Positions 36,539 to 45,471 of a stretch of 64,000 nt of DNA are shown here, one piece after another. A model generated the notes under the pieces. It saw only the letters and a list, made by a program, of their open reading frames with translations. It was not told where the DNA came from and searched no databases. The stretch is from NCBI RefSeq assembly GCF_031583595.1, contig NZ_CP134145.1, positions 2,046,001 to 2,110,000 of the forward strand, given 5' to 3'. Each line of letters opens with the position of its first letter. Within the stretch, counting starts at the first letter, position 1. Source of the stretch: Thalassotalea psychrophila. Its GTDB lineage: Bacteria; Pseudomonadota; Gammaproteobacteria; Enterobacterales; Alteromonadaceae. The position numbers were made by a program, and so were the translations under genes.

Positions 36539-36643
36539 TTTGTTGGGGGTAAAAGCGTTTTATGCTGCGTTACTTGGCGCTCGTTTAGTGTACTAAACGT
36601 CGCTTCAAGTGCCTTGCCTAAACCACCTTTACCCACCAACAAA
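36539..36643. repeat. 105-bp imperfect palindrome inserted between soxB and soxD
   Basis: The outer arms TTTGTTGGGGGTAAA (36539-36553) and TTTACCCACCAACAAA (36628-36643) pair with one bulge. The inner arms ACTTGGCGCTCGTTTAGT (36572-36589) and ACTAAACGTCGCTTCAAGT (36592-36610) pair with small mismatches. It resembles a miniature inverted-repeat or BIME-like element. Confidence 0.7.
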
Positions 36644-36708
36644 GAGCTTATTACTAAGTTTTAAAGCTTAATTGATAGAAAAATATTACTCCATAAGGAG
36701 AGAACAAA

Positions 36709-36996
36709 ATGATGATAGTACCTTGCCCAATTTGTGGCGATCGTGATGAAGATGAATTCACCTGTGGTGGTCAGGCGGGCATTATTCGCCCTGAGCAACC
36801 TGAAAATGTAACAGATGAAGAATGGGCAGAATACTTGTTCGTTCGTAAAAATACTATGGGCTTGCAACGAGAGTTGTGGCGTCATACTTATGGTTGTCGT
36901 CAGTGGTTCACCATTGACCGAAATACCATCACTCATGAAATTACAGTAGTTACTAATGATAGTAGCGCTGCTAGCGCAGAACCGGAGGCTAAATAA
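36709..36996 (+). CDS. soxD: Sarcosine oxidase subunit delta
   Basis: Small subunit of 95 residues with the zinc-binding pattern PCPICGDRDEDEF near the N-terminus (Cys6, Cys9) and conserved HTYGCRQWFTIDR in the second half. The family's zinc site uses these Cys/His residues. It stabilises the heterotetramer. AAGGAGAG precedes the ATG. Its stop codon overlaps the soxA start by one base, showing translational coupling. Length is normal. Confidence 0.95.
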   Translation: MMIVPCPICGDRDEDEFTCGGQAGIIRPEQPENVTDEEWAEYLFVRKNTMGLQRELWRHTYGCRQWFTIDRNTITHEITVVTNDSSAASAEPEAK

Positions 36997-39900
36997 TGTC
37001 TTATGCAAAACGCTTAGGCAATCTCCATCGTGTAGATACAAATAAGCCATTAACATTTAGTTTTGATGGCAAAAAATTCCAGGGCTTTCAGGGCGACACC
37101 TTAGCTTCAGCTATGCTTGCTAATGACGTTAAAATTGTTGGTCGTAGTTTTAAATTACATCGTCCGCGTGGCCTAATGGCTGCGGGTATTGAAGAGCCAA
37201 ATGCATTAGTTCAATTAGAACCAGATTCGGCTTATTCAGAGCCAAGTGCGCGCGCCACCTTAGTACCTTTATACGATGGTTTAACAGCTCAAGGTCAAAA
37301 CTCTTGGCCAAACGTTAACAATGACGTATTTGGTTTATTGGGTTATTTCCACCGTTTCTTTCCTGCATCGTTTTATTATAAAACGATGATGTGGCCAAAC
37401 TGGAGTTGGTATGAAGGTTTAGTACGTAATATTGCCGGTCTTGGTAAGTGCCCAACTGAACGAGATCCTGATACTTACCAAAAACGTCATCGCCATACTG
37501 ATGTCTTAGTCGTTGGTGCTGGCCCATCTGGTATTGCCTCAGCATTAACCGCTGCCCGCCAAGGTTTGCAAGTAATGTTGGTTGATAATGACGTTGAATT
37601 TGGCGGTTCTCTACTGGCATCGGCAGAATTAATTGATGGCAAGCCTGCAATGCAGTGGGTTGCACAATCAATTAGCGAACTTAACGCGTTAGATAATGTG
37701 ACATTATTAAAACGCACTATGGTGAGTGGCTATTACGATCAAAACTTTTTAGTTGCAATCGAGCGTGTTACAAATCACTTAGGTCCGGCAACAAAAAATA
37801 GTGAAGTAAATAAAGATTTACCTCGAGAGCGTTTTTGGAAAATTAGAGCTAAACGTGTAGTACTAGCTACTGGTAGTCTTGAGCGTCCATTGGCATTTGC
37901 TAATAACGATGCCCCAGGAATAATGTTGTCCAGCGCGGTCCAAACTTATATTAACCGTTACGGTGTTTCTGCTGGTAATAAAGCCGTGTTCGTTACCAAT
38001 AACGACAGTGCTTACCAAGCCGTTTTAGATTTTCATGGTACTGGCGGTGAAGTTGTCGCTATTGTTGATACACGCGCCAATGCTAATGGTTTCTGGCAAC
38101 AACAAGCAACCAACCAAGGTATTACTATTTACCATGGTTATACCATTGCCAAAGTACATGGCCGAAAAGGCTTAAAAGCGGTATCTATTGCTAAACATGA
38201 CAACGGTGCGCTGCAAAGTGTTGATACCAAAATAAGTTGTGATTTACTCGCAATGTCAGGTGGTTGGACGCCAACGATTCATTTATATTCACAAGCGGGT
38301 GGTTCATTAGATTACATTGATGAAAAAGCTTGTTTAGTACCACGTGGTAATTGTACACAAGCAGTTAAAGTTACTGGCTCTGCAGATGGTCATTTTTCAT
38401 TAAAAACAGTACTTGAGTCGGGTTATTCTGTTGGCGCTGATGCGGTAAGTAAAGTAACAAATACAACGGTGACGGCTCAGAGTGAACATCAGTGTGCTGA
38501 TGACGAAACTCAAGCCATTCAAGCGTATTGGTATACTAAAAATTCACCTTCAGATAAACAATGGCTAGATTTTCAATACGATGTAAAAGTTGCTGATATT
38601 GAACTTGCCCAACGTGAAAACATGTTATCTGTTGAACACGTTAAGCGTTATACCACTAACGGTATGAGCGTCGATCAAGGTAAAACTTCTAACGTTAATG
38701 CTTTAGCTGTAATGGCTGAGCTATCGAACCGACCAATTCCACAAGTGGGTACGACTAAGTTTCGTCCACCATATGCGCCAATTACAATAGGTGCTATAGC
38801 CGGTCGTGATATTGGTGAACAATACCGTCCTCGCTTACAAGTGGCGGCGAAAAAATTCCATGAAGACAATGGCGCTGTGTTTATCGATTATGGTTGGCAA
38901 CGTGCTGATTACTACCCGCAAGCGGGCGAAAGTAAAGAACAAGCGGTAATTCGTGAAATCAATGCGGTTCGTACTTCTGTTGGTGTACTTGATTATTCAT
39001 CGTTAGGTAAAATTGAAGTTAAAGGCCCTGATGCTGCTGAATTCTTAAACCGTATTTATGTAAATAACATAGGTACAGTTAAAGTAGGTAAAGCACGTTA
39101 CGGTTTAATGTGTAGTGAACGAGGTTCACTCATTGATGATGGTATTGTGGTTCGTTTCGCTGATGATCACTTCTTATTAAATACCACCTCTGCAGGTGCT
39201 GCATCAATAGCATTAATGCTAGAAGAGTGGCAGGCCGAGTGGCCGCATTATAAAGTATTGGTTGCTAACGTATCTACCCAGTGGGCTGATATTAAAATAT
39301 CAGGCCCGAACGCACGTAAAGTGATGGAAAAACTAGATACTGGTATAGATGTAAGCAAAGACGCTTTTGCTCATATGGAAATGAAACTTGGTCAAATTGA
39401 TGGTGTACCTGTGCGCGTATTACGTGCAAGCTTCACCGGTGAATTATCGTTTGAAATTAATATACCAAGCCGATACGCAACAGCACTTTCAGAAATGATC
39501 ATGGCTGCCGGTGAAGAATACGACATTACTCCTTTTGGTACTGAAGCATTAAACTGGATGCGTATCGAAAAAGGTCACTTAGTAATTGGCTTAGATACCT
39601 TAGGTACTAGTACGCCACTAGATTTTGGTTGGGCTGTGCCTATATCGAAAAAGAAAGGTGACTTTATCGGTAAACGTTCGTTATCTCGTCCAGCTGATCA
39701 GGATGAAAACCGCCATCAATTTGTTGGTTTTAAAGCGAATGACCCAACACAAGAGCTACCTTTAGGTGCTCATATTATTAATGAGTCTGTATTTAAAGCG
39801 CCAATGAATAGTCAAGGTTTTGTAACTTCATCGGTTATGAGCCCAACACTAAATGCATCCGTTGCAATTGGTTTAGTTAAAGGTGGTAATAAGCGTATTG

Positions 39901-40001
39901 GCGATACAGTGTACGCATTCCATCGAGGTACAGTGATCCCATGTACTATCACTAAAGCAGCCCATTACGACCCGAAAGGAGACCGTATCAATGTCGAGTA
40001 A
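36996..40001 (+). CDS. soxA: Sarcosine oxidase subunit alpha
   Basis: Large subunit of 1001 residues. The N-terminal ~100 residues form a 2Fe-2S ferredoxin-like domain without an obvious cluster (GRSFKLHRPRGLMAAG). The dinucleotide-binding motif VLVVGAGPSGIASALTAARQG follows near residue 170. From ~residue 610 a GcvT-like tetrahydrofolate-binding domain runs to the end (VGVLDYSSLGKIEVKGPDA, FTGELSFEINIP, GTEALNWMRIEKGH). It joins SoxB, SoxD and SoxG in oxidising sarcosine and transferring the methyl carbon to tetrahydrofolate. Coupled to soxD by one base and overlapping soxG by 11 bases. Confidence 0.96.
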   Translation: MSYAKRLGNLHRVDTNKPLTFSFDGKKFQGFQGDTLASAMLANDVKIVGRSFKLHRPRGLMAAGIEEPNALVQLEPDSAYSEPSARATLVPLYDGLTAQGQNSWPNVNNDVFGLLGYFHRFFPASFYYKTMMWPNWSWYEGLVRNIAGLGKCPTERDPDTYQKRHRHTDVLVVGAGPSGIASALTAARQGLQVMLVDNDVEFGGSLLASAELIDGKPAMQWVAQSISELNALDNVTLLKRTMVSGYYDQNFLVAIERVTNHLGPATKNSEVNKDLPRERFWKIRAKRVVLATGSLERPLAFANNDAPGIMLSSAVQTYINRYGVSAGNKAVFVTNNDSAYQAVLDFHGTGGEVVAIVDTRANANGFWQQQATNQGITIYHGYTIAKVHGRKGLKAVSIAKHDNGALQSVDTKISCDLLAMSGGWTPTIHLYSQAGGSLDYIDEKACLVPRGNCTQAVKVTGSADGHFSLKTVLESGYSVGADAVSKVTNTTVTAQSEHQCADDETQAIQAYWYTKNSPSDKQWLDFQYDVKVADIELAQRENMLSVEHVKRYTTNGMSVDQGKTSNVNALAVMAELSNRPIPQVGTTKFRPPYAPITIGAIAGRDIGEQYRPRLQVAAKKFHEDNGAVFIDYGWQRADYYPQAGESKEQAVIREINAVRTSVGVLDYSSLGKIEVKGPDAAEFLNRIYVNNIGTVKVGKARYGLMCSERGSLIDDGIVVRFADDHFLLNTTSAGAASIALMLEEWQAEWPHYKVLVANVSTQWADIKISGPNARKVMEKLDTGIDVSKDAFAHMEMKLGQIDGVPVRVLRASFTGELSFEINIPSRYATALSEMIMAAGEEYDITPFGTEALNWMRIEKGHLVIGLDTLGTSTPLDFGWAVPISKKKGDFIGKRSLSRPADQDENRHQFVGFKANDPTQELPLGAHIINESVFKAPMNSQGFVTSSVMSPTLNASVAIGLVKGGNKRIGDTVYAFHRGTVIPCTITKAAHYDPKGDRINVE

Positions 40002-40581
40002 TCCAAAGTTATTTGTCACTTCAACCTTAGCTGAACTTCATCAGCAAGTCGGTGAAGCAAAATGGCAAAATGCCAATGTAAGCTTTGAAGAAATTTGTGC
40101 AACAGGTCTTGTTCGTTTACAAGGCCCAGGTTCAGATGAAGCATTTTTACAAGCTGTTAAAAGCCTACTTGGGGTAGCACTACCAACTAAAGCTTGTACA
40201 GCAAGCGCTAATGAAACGTATCGCATCATGTGGTTAAACCCAAATGAGTGGTTGGTTAGCATGCCAATTGAGCAAGAGTTGGAAATATTAGAAAAGTTGA
40301 TCACTTTACAAGATAACTTTATATCTTTAACCACGTTAAATACCGATAGCCGTGTTGGCTTTACGTTAACGGGTAATGAAGTGGTAGAGCTTATGTCAAA
40401 AGGCTGCTCACTTGATATGCATAGCAAATTTGCTGTTAATAGCTGTACAGTAACAAAATTTGCTGAAATTCCAGTGATTTTAGATCACATAACTCAAAGT
40501 AAATATAATGTTTACGTTGACCGTGGTTTAGCTCGTTTCCTTTGGGATTGGTTAATTGATGCATCTGTGGAATTTAATTAA
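39991..40581 (+). CDS. soxG: Sarcosine oxidase subunit gamma
   Basis: Subunit of 196 residues with the SoxG pattern ICATGLVRLQGPGSDEAF, TYRIMWLNPNEWLV, and a DSRVGFTLTG segment. The ATG lies within the last codons of soxA with AAAGGAG upstream (39976-39982), so translation is coupled. It completes soxBDAG; a terminator follows 40 bp after the stop. Normal length. Confidence 0.93.
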   Translation: MSSNPKLFVTSTLAELHQQVGEAKWQNANVSFEEICATGLVRLQGPGSDEAFLQAVKSLLGVALPTKACTASANETYRIMWLNPNEWLVSMPIEQELEILEKLITLQDNFISLTTLNTDSRVGFTLTGNEVVELMSKGCSLDMHSKFAVNSCTVTKFAEIPVILDHITQSKYNVYVDRGLARFLWDWLIDASVEFN

Positions 40582-40618
40582 TCTATTCCTTGCAGGACGA
40601 CACAACTTATAAAAACAA

Positions 40619-40647
40619 CAAAGCCGTCTTCATGACGGTTTTTTTGT
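40619..40647 (+). terminator. Terminator of the soxBDAG operon
   Basis: GCCGTC (40623-40628) and GACGGT (40634-40639) with flanking A- and T-runs, loop TTCAT, then seven T. Confidence 0.85.
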
Positions 40648-40695
40648 TTCAAGGATGAATTAACTTAGAATTGCCATGGATGGTTTTGAATTCTG
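40648..40695. repeat. REP-like dispersed repeat (single copy)
   Basis: TTCAAGGATGAATTAACTTA, then GAATTGCCATGGATGG and GAATTCTGTTA. It has the same plan as 25552-25657 and 59134-59184. It ends at the parE stop codon. Confidence 0.65.
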
Positions 40696-40983
40696 TTATA
40701 AGTGCTCCTTTAGCTCCATTTTACAATGCAGTATGCGGATTATTAAAATAGAGTCTGCCTGTAGATCATATATAATTAAATGTTTACGTTCAGGGCATAT
40801 TCTAATCGCAGGGGTAAACTCAACTCTTTTGACATAAAAATATGGGTTAAGAGCAATTTTTTGAATGGCTGAATCAATGTTTGTAAAATATTTTTCAGCT
40901 TGTTGTTGCCCATATTCTTTGAGGGAATATCGATAGATGTTAATTAAATCATTACTTGCAGCTACGGTCCGTTGTATTTGCAT
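40696..40983 (-). CDS. parE: ParE/RelE-superfamily toxin
   Basis: Toxin of 95 residues with the ParE pattern: AASNDLINIYRYSLKEYGQQQAEKY helical hairpin, then IALNPYFYVKRVE, and the final strands RKHLIIYDLQADSILIIRILH. ParE toxins inhibit DNA gyrase; the RelE-like fold is also found in mRNA endonucleases, which cannot be excluded. It follows parD by 20 bp on the same strand, the normal antitoxin-toxin order. Its stop codon abuts a dispersed repeat. Confidence 0.88.
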   Translation of the reverse strand: MQIQRTVAASNDLINIYRYSLKEYGQQQAEKYFTNIDSAIQKIALNPYFYVKRVEFTPAIRICPERKHLIIYDLQADSILIIRILHCKMELKEHL

Positions 40984-41003
40984 GGTTAAATCCTTTTATT
41001 TAG

Positions 41004-41243
41004 CTACGCTATTTTTTTAGCTTCCTTTAATATCTCATCCATGGTCATATTGCTGATACCGCTTTCTATGCCTTCATTAATGGCCAGTTGTAATGCAAGT
41101 AATTTGTTTTTTTGCTCTTGATCTCGACGAATTAGATCTCGTAAATAATCACTGGAACTTGCATATTTTCCACCTTCAATTTGCTGCTGTACCCATTCAC
41201 GCATAGGATCAGGCATTGATACATTCATAGTTGCCATTGTCAT
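41004..41243 (-). CDS. parD: ParD-type antitoxin (ribbon-helix-helix)
   Basis: Antitoxin of 79 residues. The N-terminal MNVSMPDPMREWVQQQIEGG segment and KYASSSDYLRDLIRRD form the ribbon-helix-helix DNA-binding domain. The C-terminal tail that wraps the toxin is MDEILKEAKKIA. It is the first gene of the parDE pair and expected to repress its own promoter together with the toxin. A 15-bp perfect palindrome 27 bp upstream is a possible operator. Either of the first Met codons could start translation. Confidence 0.88.
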   Translation of the reverse strand: MTMATMNVSMPDPMREWVQQQIEGGKYASSSDYLRDLIRRDQEQKNKLLALQLAINEGIESGISNMTMDEILKEAKKIA

Positions 41244-41269
41244 ACTCCAAACTTACTTACTCTTAATGA

Positions 41270-41304
41270 TGGCATTATTTGGCAAAAAATGCCAAATAAT
41301 GCCA
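41270..41304. promoter_or_regulatory. Perfect 15-bp palindrome upstream of parDE
   Basis: TGGCATTATTTGGCA (41270-41284), five A, then TGCCAAATAATGCCA (41290-41304). It lies between the AraC stop (41306) and parD start. Operator of parDE is favoured; a terminator of the AraC gene is the alternative, but no T-run follows on the minus strand. Confidence 0.65.
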
Positions 41305-41305
41305 C

Positions 41306-42325
41306 TTAGCCTTGAAATTTCAACTCTCTATATTCACTAGGTGACATACCTACCCAACGTTTGAATGAGCGGGAGAAATTACTACAATCAGATACACCTA
41401 ATAGGTATGCGGCTTCACCTATAGTTAAACCGTCGGTGCCAATGTATTGCTGGGCAAGTTCTTTACAAATATGATCGAGCAGCTCTTTATAGCTGGTATT
41501 AATTGCTTTTAATTTTTTGTGCAATGTACCAGGAGACATCTTTAGGGCATCTGCTACGCGTTCTCGTGAGCAATCACCTGATGGTAAAAACTCAATTATT
41601 TTAGCGTAGACCCGTGATTCTATATCGATAGTCGCGGTTTTTTCTAAAAACTTAGTGACGGTTTTGTCGCTTTCTCGTGCTAATTCAATATTCGCGCTAA
41701 AAAGTTCTTTATCTAAATCATTTACGTCGAAATAAATCTCAGTTTTATTCGCTGAAAACTCAATGTTAGGTCCGAACAAATCAAAATATTGCGGTTGAAT
41801 TTCTACCGGGGGGGTCCAAATTAAGGATACTTTTTTTGGAAAGTATTGAGGCCCCATTGTCATGCGTAAAAACTTCAGGGTACTGGCAACAAAACAATCT
41901 GAATCAAAGTTTGTGACTAAGCTACAAATGTCGGCATCTTCAACTGATTCAAGCCTTGCTTCTATGTCGGTTTCAACATAACGAATTTTTAGCATGGTAG
42001 AAATTAGCGTGAAGTAGCGCTCGTAGCGTTTACAAAACGAGCGCAGATTTTCACTATAAAGCAATCCAACGCCAAGAGCATGGTAGCTTGCGGGACTGAG
42101 TTGGTTAACACTATCAAAACTTAACGTTGGGCTGGTTTCGATTATTGCCAATTCAACAAAACGCTCAATTAAATTGTTAGGAATGCGTTTTGAGCCATCC
42201 TTATAATCAGCAATATTAATCCCCGATTGTATATATAACGAATTCACATCAATCCCTCTTGCTTTTAACGCTAGGGTGATGGCACTGATGTTCCCATAGT
42301 AACTGCTAGGCGAGTCGTTATTCAT
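41306..42325 (-). CDS. AraC-family transcriptional regulator
   Basis: Regulator of 339 residues with an Arabinose_bd-type N-terminal domain (~residues 20-215, including LSPASYHALGVGLLYSENL) and a double helix-turn-helix (CSRERVADALKMSPGTLHKK, then GEAAYLLGVSDCSNFSRSF), ending MSPSEYREL. It is closest in this window to the regulator at 26054. It is divergent from the reductase/ligase/thiolase operon, with ~326 bp between containing a 21-bp-period TTTTGACC repeat. It most likely activates that operon in response to its substrate. Confidence 0.9.
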   Translation of the reverse strand: MNNDSPSSYYGNISAITLALKARGIDVNSLYIQSGINIADYKDGSKRIPNNLIERFVELAIIETSPTLSFDSVNQLSPASYHALGVGLLYSENLRSFCKRYERYFTLISTMLKIRYVETDIEARLESVEDADICSLVTNFDSDCFVASTLKFLRMTMGPQYFPKKVSLIWTPPVEIQPQYFDLFGPNIEFSANKTEIYFDVNDLDKELFSANIELARESDKTVTKFLEKTATIDIESRVYAKIIEFLPSGDCSRERVADALKMSPGTLHKKLKAINTSYKELLDHICKELAQQYIGTDGLTIGEAAYLLGVSDCSNFSRSFKRWVGMSPSEYRELKFQG

Positions 42326-42651
42326 TCAGATCTCAAGATGATTTTTTTAATTGCTGTGAAATAAGGAGATAGAAAAATTATACCTGTATTTTAATTAAGT
42401 GAAAGTACTTAGCAAAATAATCTGTATTTTTTATAAAGCTAAAAGTTGTAAGTAAATTGTAGGTATATGCTGAAAATAGTGGTTTATTTCTAAGTTTTGA
42501 CCTTAGTTTCGATACTTTTGACCAGTTAAACTTTACATAGTTTGGGATGATGACAAGCGATTACATTTTTTACAAAATTGCCAAAAAAATAAAATAACAG
42601 CAGTTTTGTTTATAAACATTAATGCTTATTAGAAGCACAACAGGAGTGAAC
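42326..42651. other. Gene-free divergent control region
   Basis: About 326 bp between the AraC gene and the reductase operon; AT-rich, with the direct repeat listed at 42495-42523 as its clear feature. Confidence 0.6.
42495..42523. promoter_or_regulatory. 21-bp-period direct repeat TTTTGACC (AraC operator candidate)
   Basis: TTTTGACC at 42495-42502 and 42516-42523, starts exactly 21 bp apart. Same spacing as the repeat at 27099, next to a gene for a related AraC protein. Confidence 0.58.
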
Positions 42652-43767
42652 ATGAGTTCAAACAAACCAGTAGTAGTATACGGCGCAAGTGGTTATACCG
42701 GCCGTTTAGTATGTGAATTTTTACGTCAATACAATATCCCTTTCATTGCAGCCGGTCGTAACGCTGAAAAATTAGAAAAAATCATGCAAAACGTTCCTGG
42801 TATCGAAACTGCTGATTATGAAGTTGCTGCCGTTGAACACTCTGTTGAAGCATTAACTGAATTATTTTCAGGTGCTCAAGTTGTTTGTAACATTGTTGGC
42901 CCATTTGAAACTTACGGTGAAACAGTTGTTGAAGCAGCACTTAATGCAAACTGTCACTACATTGATACTACTGGTGAGCCAGCATTTGTTAAAACTATTA
43001 TCGAAAAATTTGCTGCTGATTTTGAAGCAAAAGGTTTATTGATGGCTCCTTGTACAGCTTATATGTACACGCCAGCTGAAATTTGTGCACGTATTTGTTT
43101 AGAAGAAGGGGATATTGATACATTAGAAGTGGCAACTGCTGGTAACTTTGTACCAACTCACGCATCTACTCAATCAATATACTCTTTGTTCAGCCACGAT
43201 GCACAATACTTGATGAACAATGAATTTGTGTCATGGCCCGCAGGTAAAGGTTATGAAATTCAAGTACCAGGCTATGCTGTAAATCAAATCGTTCACCCAT
43301 GGGGTGGTGGTACATTACCAACAGTATTTAAAAATGACCCTCGTGTTCGTACTTGTCGTCAATACTCTGGTACTGCAAACCGCGAAGTGATGGAAGGCGT
43401 AATTGCTCTTCAACAAGATTTTGAAGCAAACTTCCGTACTCTTCCTGAAGATCAACAAGTTGTTGAAATGAAGAAAATGGTTGATGCTGTTCCACCATTC
43501 ACGCCACCACGTGAAGAAACACTTGTTCACCGTAGTTGTGACTTTGCTGTTGGTACGGGCTCTGCTGGTGGTAAGAAAGTAGTAATGCAATCTACTAGCC
43601 CTTATACACAAACGGGTATGATCCAAGCGGCAACTGCTGCAAAATTAATTGCTAGCGGCACATCTAAAGCGGGTTTTGCTACAGCTTGTGAAGCAGTAGA
43701 TTACAAATACCTTCTTGGTCAGTTAAAACAATTTTTCCCACTAAAACTAACTGTTACTGATATCTAG
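42652..43767 (+). CDS. Saccharopine dehydrogenase-like NAD(P)-binding oxidoreductase
   Basis: Protein of 371 residues from ATG 42652, which has CAGGAG 7 bases upstream; an upstream in-frame codon at 42622 lacks a ribosome site. N-terminal Rossmann motif VVYGASGYTGRLVCEFL, then the typical saccharopine dehydrogenase-like walk (AAGRNAEKLEKI, VCNIVGPFETYGETVVEAAL, HYIDTTGEPAFV). Relatives include trans-acting enoyl reductases of mycobacterial lipid synthesis and uncharacterised oxidoreductases. First gene of an operon with an acyl-CoA ligase and a thiolase-like protein, so it likely reduces or oxidises a ketone or enoyl intermediate. Substrate unknown. Confidence 0.8.
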   Translation: MSSNKPVVVYGASGYTGRLVCEFLRQYNIPFIAAGRNAEKLEKIMQNVPGIETADYEVAAVEHSVEALTELFSGAQVVCNIVGPFETYGETVVEAALNANCHYIDTTGEPAFVKTIIEKFAADFEAKGLLMAPCTAYMYTPAEICARICLEEGDIDTLEVATAGNFVPTHASTQSIYSLFSHDAQYLMNNEFVSWPAGKGYEIQVPGYAVNQIVHPWGGGTLPTVFKNDPRVRTCRQYSGTANREVMEGVIALQQDFEANFRTLPEDQQVVEMKKMVDAVPPFTPPREETLVHRSCDFAVGTGSAGGKKVVMQSTSPYTQTGMIQAATAAKLIASGTSKAGFATACEAVDYKYLLGQLKQFFPLKLTVTDI

Positions 43768-43778
43768 AAACAGTTTGC

Positions 43779-43816
43779 AAAAATAATTTGGCGTCCATTT
43801 GGGCGCCTTATTTTTC
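43779..43816 (+). terminator. Possible attenuating terminator after the reductase gene
   Basis: An A-rich arm ending TTTGGCG (to 43793) pairs with CGCC-TTATTTTT (43804-43816). Moderate stem and T-run; may reduce rather than stop transcription into the ligase gene 92 bp on. Confidence 0.6.
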
Positions 43817-43908
43817 TTAATAACAATAAATTAGTATTTTGTCATTAGTGGTTGATTAACAACAATTAATCAGAAAATAGTAAGTAATAAATTAAAAAGG
43901 ACGTATTC

Positions 43909-45462
43909 ATGCGTATTATCGATTTTTGGGATCAAGGCGTAGCTTATCACGCAAACAATCAAGCGTTTGTAGATAACACCAGTAAGTACACTTATGGTGA
44001 AGCGGATAAAGAAATCCACAAAATAGCCGCTGCTATCCACGGTAATGGTTTTAGTAAAGGTGCAAGAGTGGGTGTATATGCTCCAAACTCAAACGATGCA
44101 TGGCTAGCACTACTTGGTTTAATGCGCGCTGAAAGTATTTGGTTGCCAATTAATCCGCGCAACAGCGTTGAAGTGAATGTTGATTTATCTGATCGTTTTA
44201 ACATGGATATTATGTTTTACGATGCCTGTTTCAATGCTGAAGTTAAAGCGATTGCAGCACAAGTGCCTTCAATTAAAGCGTTTGTATGCATTACAGGAGA
44301 AGGCGAAGTAGGTCAGTCGTTAACAGATTTCGTTGCCGGCCAAGTGGAGTTTCATCAAGTTGGTGAACAAAGCGTTAATGAACTTGCGGCAATTTTTCCT
44401 ACCGGTGGCACAACAGGTAAGTCGAAAGGCGTACTGATGAATCATGAAGCGCTTGAAACATTCGCTATCAATTGGTTTACCCACTTTAAATTTGAAGAGA
44501 ATAGTGTTCACTTGGTTGTTGCGCCGATGACTCATTCTGCTGGCATTATGGGCTGCTTACACTTTATGCGTGGTGGTACAAACGTAATCACTAAGCATGT
44601 TGACCCATTATCAATTATGCAAGACATCAGCGAGCACAAAGTCACTCACTTATTTTTACCGCCAACCGTTATGTACATGATGTTAGCGCACGAAGACATT
44701 GCTAATTATGATTACTCATCGTTGCAACATTTTGTTGTCGGTGCAGCCCCAACTTCAGTAGAAAAACTAAAAGAAGCATGTAAAGTTTTCGGGCCTTGTA
44801 TGACTGAAGCTTATGGTCAAACAGAAGCACCAGCTGCCATTACCTTAAAAGCACCATGGGATTACATGGACAAAGATGGCAACATCAATGAAGAGCGTTT
44901 AGCGGGTATTGGTCGTCCTGCTGGTCTTAATATGGTCAAGATCTTAGGTGAAGACGGCAAAGAGGTTGCTCGCGGTGAAGCCGGCGAAATTTGTGTTAAA
45001 GGTCGTTTAGTAACATTAGGTTATTTAGATAACCCTGAAGCGACAGCCGAGGCTCATAAAAAAGGTTGGTTATGGACTGGTGATGTTGGTGTAATGAATG
45101 AAGATGGTTACATTAAGATTGTTGATAGAAGTAAAGATTTAATCATTACTGGTGGCTTTAACGTTTACCCTAATGAAGTTGAACAAGTTATCTCTGAAAA
45201 CGCCGCTGTACAAGAATGTTCAGTTATTGGTGTTCCTGATGAGAAATGGGGTGAATCAGTAAAAGCTGTTGTGCAGTTAAAACCAGGTCAAACAGCTACG
45301 GAAGAAGAACTTATCTTAGCGGTTAAAGCTAAATTAGGCTCTGTTAAAGCCCCTAAAACCGTTGATTTTATAGATGACTTACCACGCTCTCCAAACGGAA
45401 AAGTGATGAAAGCAGACCTTCGTAAGACGTACTGGTCTGGTAAAGATCGCGCTGTAAACTAG
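43909..45462 (+). CDS. AMP-binding acyl-CoA ligase
   Basis: Adenylate-forming enzyme of 517 residues. Motifs: FPTGGTTGKSKGVLMNHEA (~residue 164), EAYGQTEAPAAI, the Asp of LWTGDVGVM, the hinge DRSKDLIITGGFNVYPNEVE, and the catalytic Lys in NGKVMKADL near the C-terminus. It should form a CoA thioester of a carboxylic acid, which the following thiolase-like protein (9 bp later) could cleave. The gene pair and the upstream reductase suggest breakdown of a side chain or ring-derived acid; aromatic, steroid and branched acids are all possible. AAGGACG precedes the ATG. Confidence 0.9.
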   Translation: MRIIDFWDQGVAYHANNQAFVDNTSKYTYGEADKEIHKIAAAIHGNGFSKGARVGVYAPNSNDAWLALLGLMRAESIWLPINPRNSVEVNVDLSDRFNMDIMFYDACFNAEVKAIAAQVPSIKAFVCITGEGEVGQSLTDFVAGQVEFHQVGEQSVNELAAIFPTGGTTGKSKGVLMNHEALETFAINWFTHFKFEENSVHLVVAPMTHSAGIMGCLHFMRGGTNVITKHVDPLSIMQDISEHKVTHLFLPPTVMYMMLAHEDIANYDYSSLQHFVVGAAPTSVEKLKEACKVFGPCMTEAYGQTEAPAAITLKAPWDYMDKDGNINEERLAGIGRPAGLNMVKILGEDGKEVARGEAGEICVKGRLVTLGYLDNPEATAEAHKKGWLWTGDVGVMNEDGYIKIVDRSKDLIITGGFNVYPNEVEQVISENAAVQECSVIGVPDEKWGESVKAVVQLKPGQTATEEELILAVKAKLGSVKAPKTVDFIDDLPRSPNGKVMKADLRKTYWSGKDRAVN

Positions 45463-45471
45463 GAATTTAAA

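Noticed and set aside
36661..37056. Minus-strand open frame opposite soxD
   Set aside because: It overlaps a certain soxD gene on the other strand, and its composition is that of an antisense shadow.
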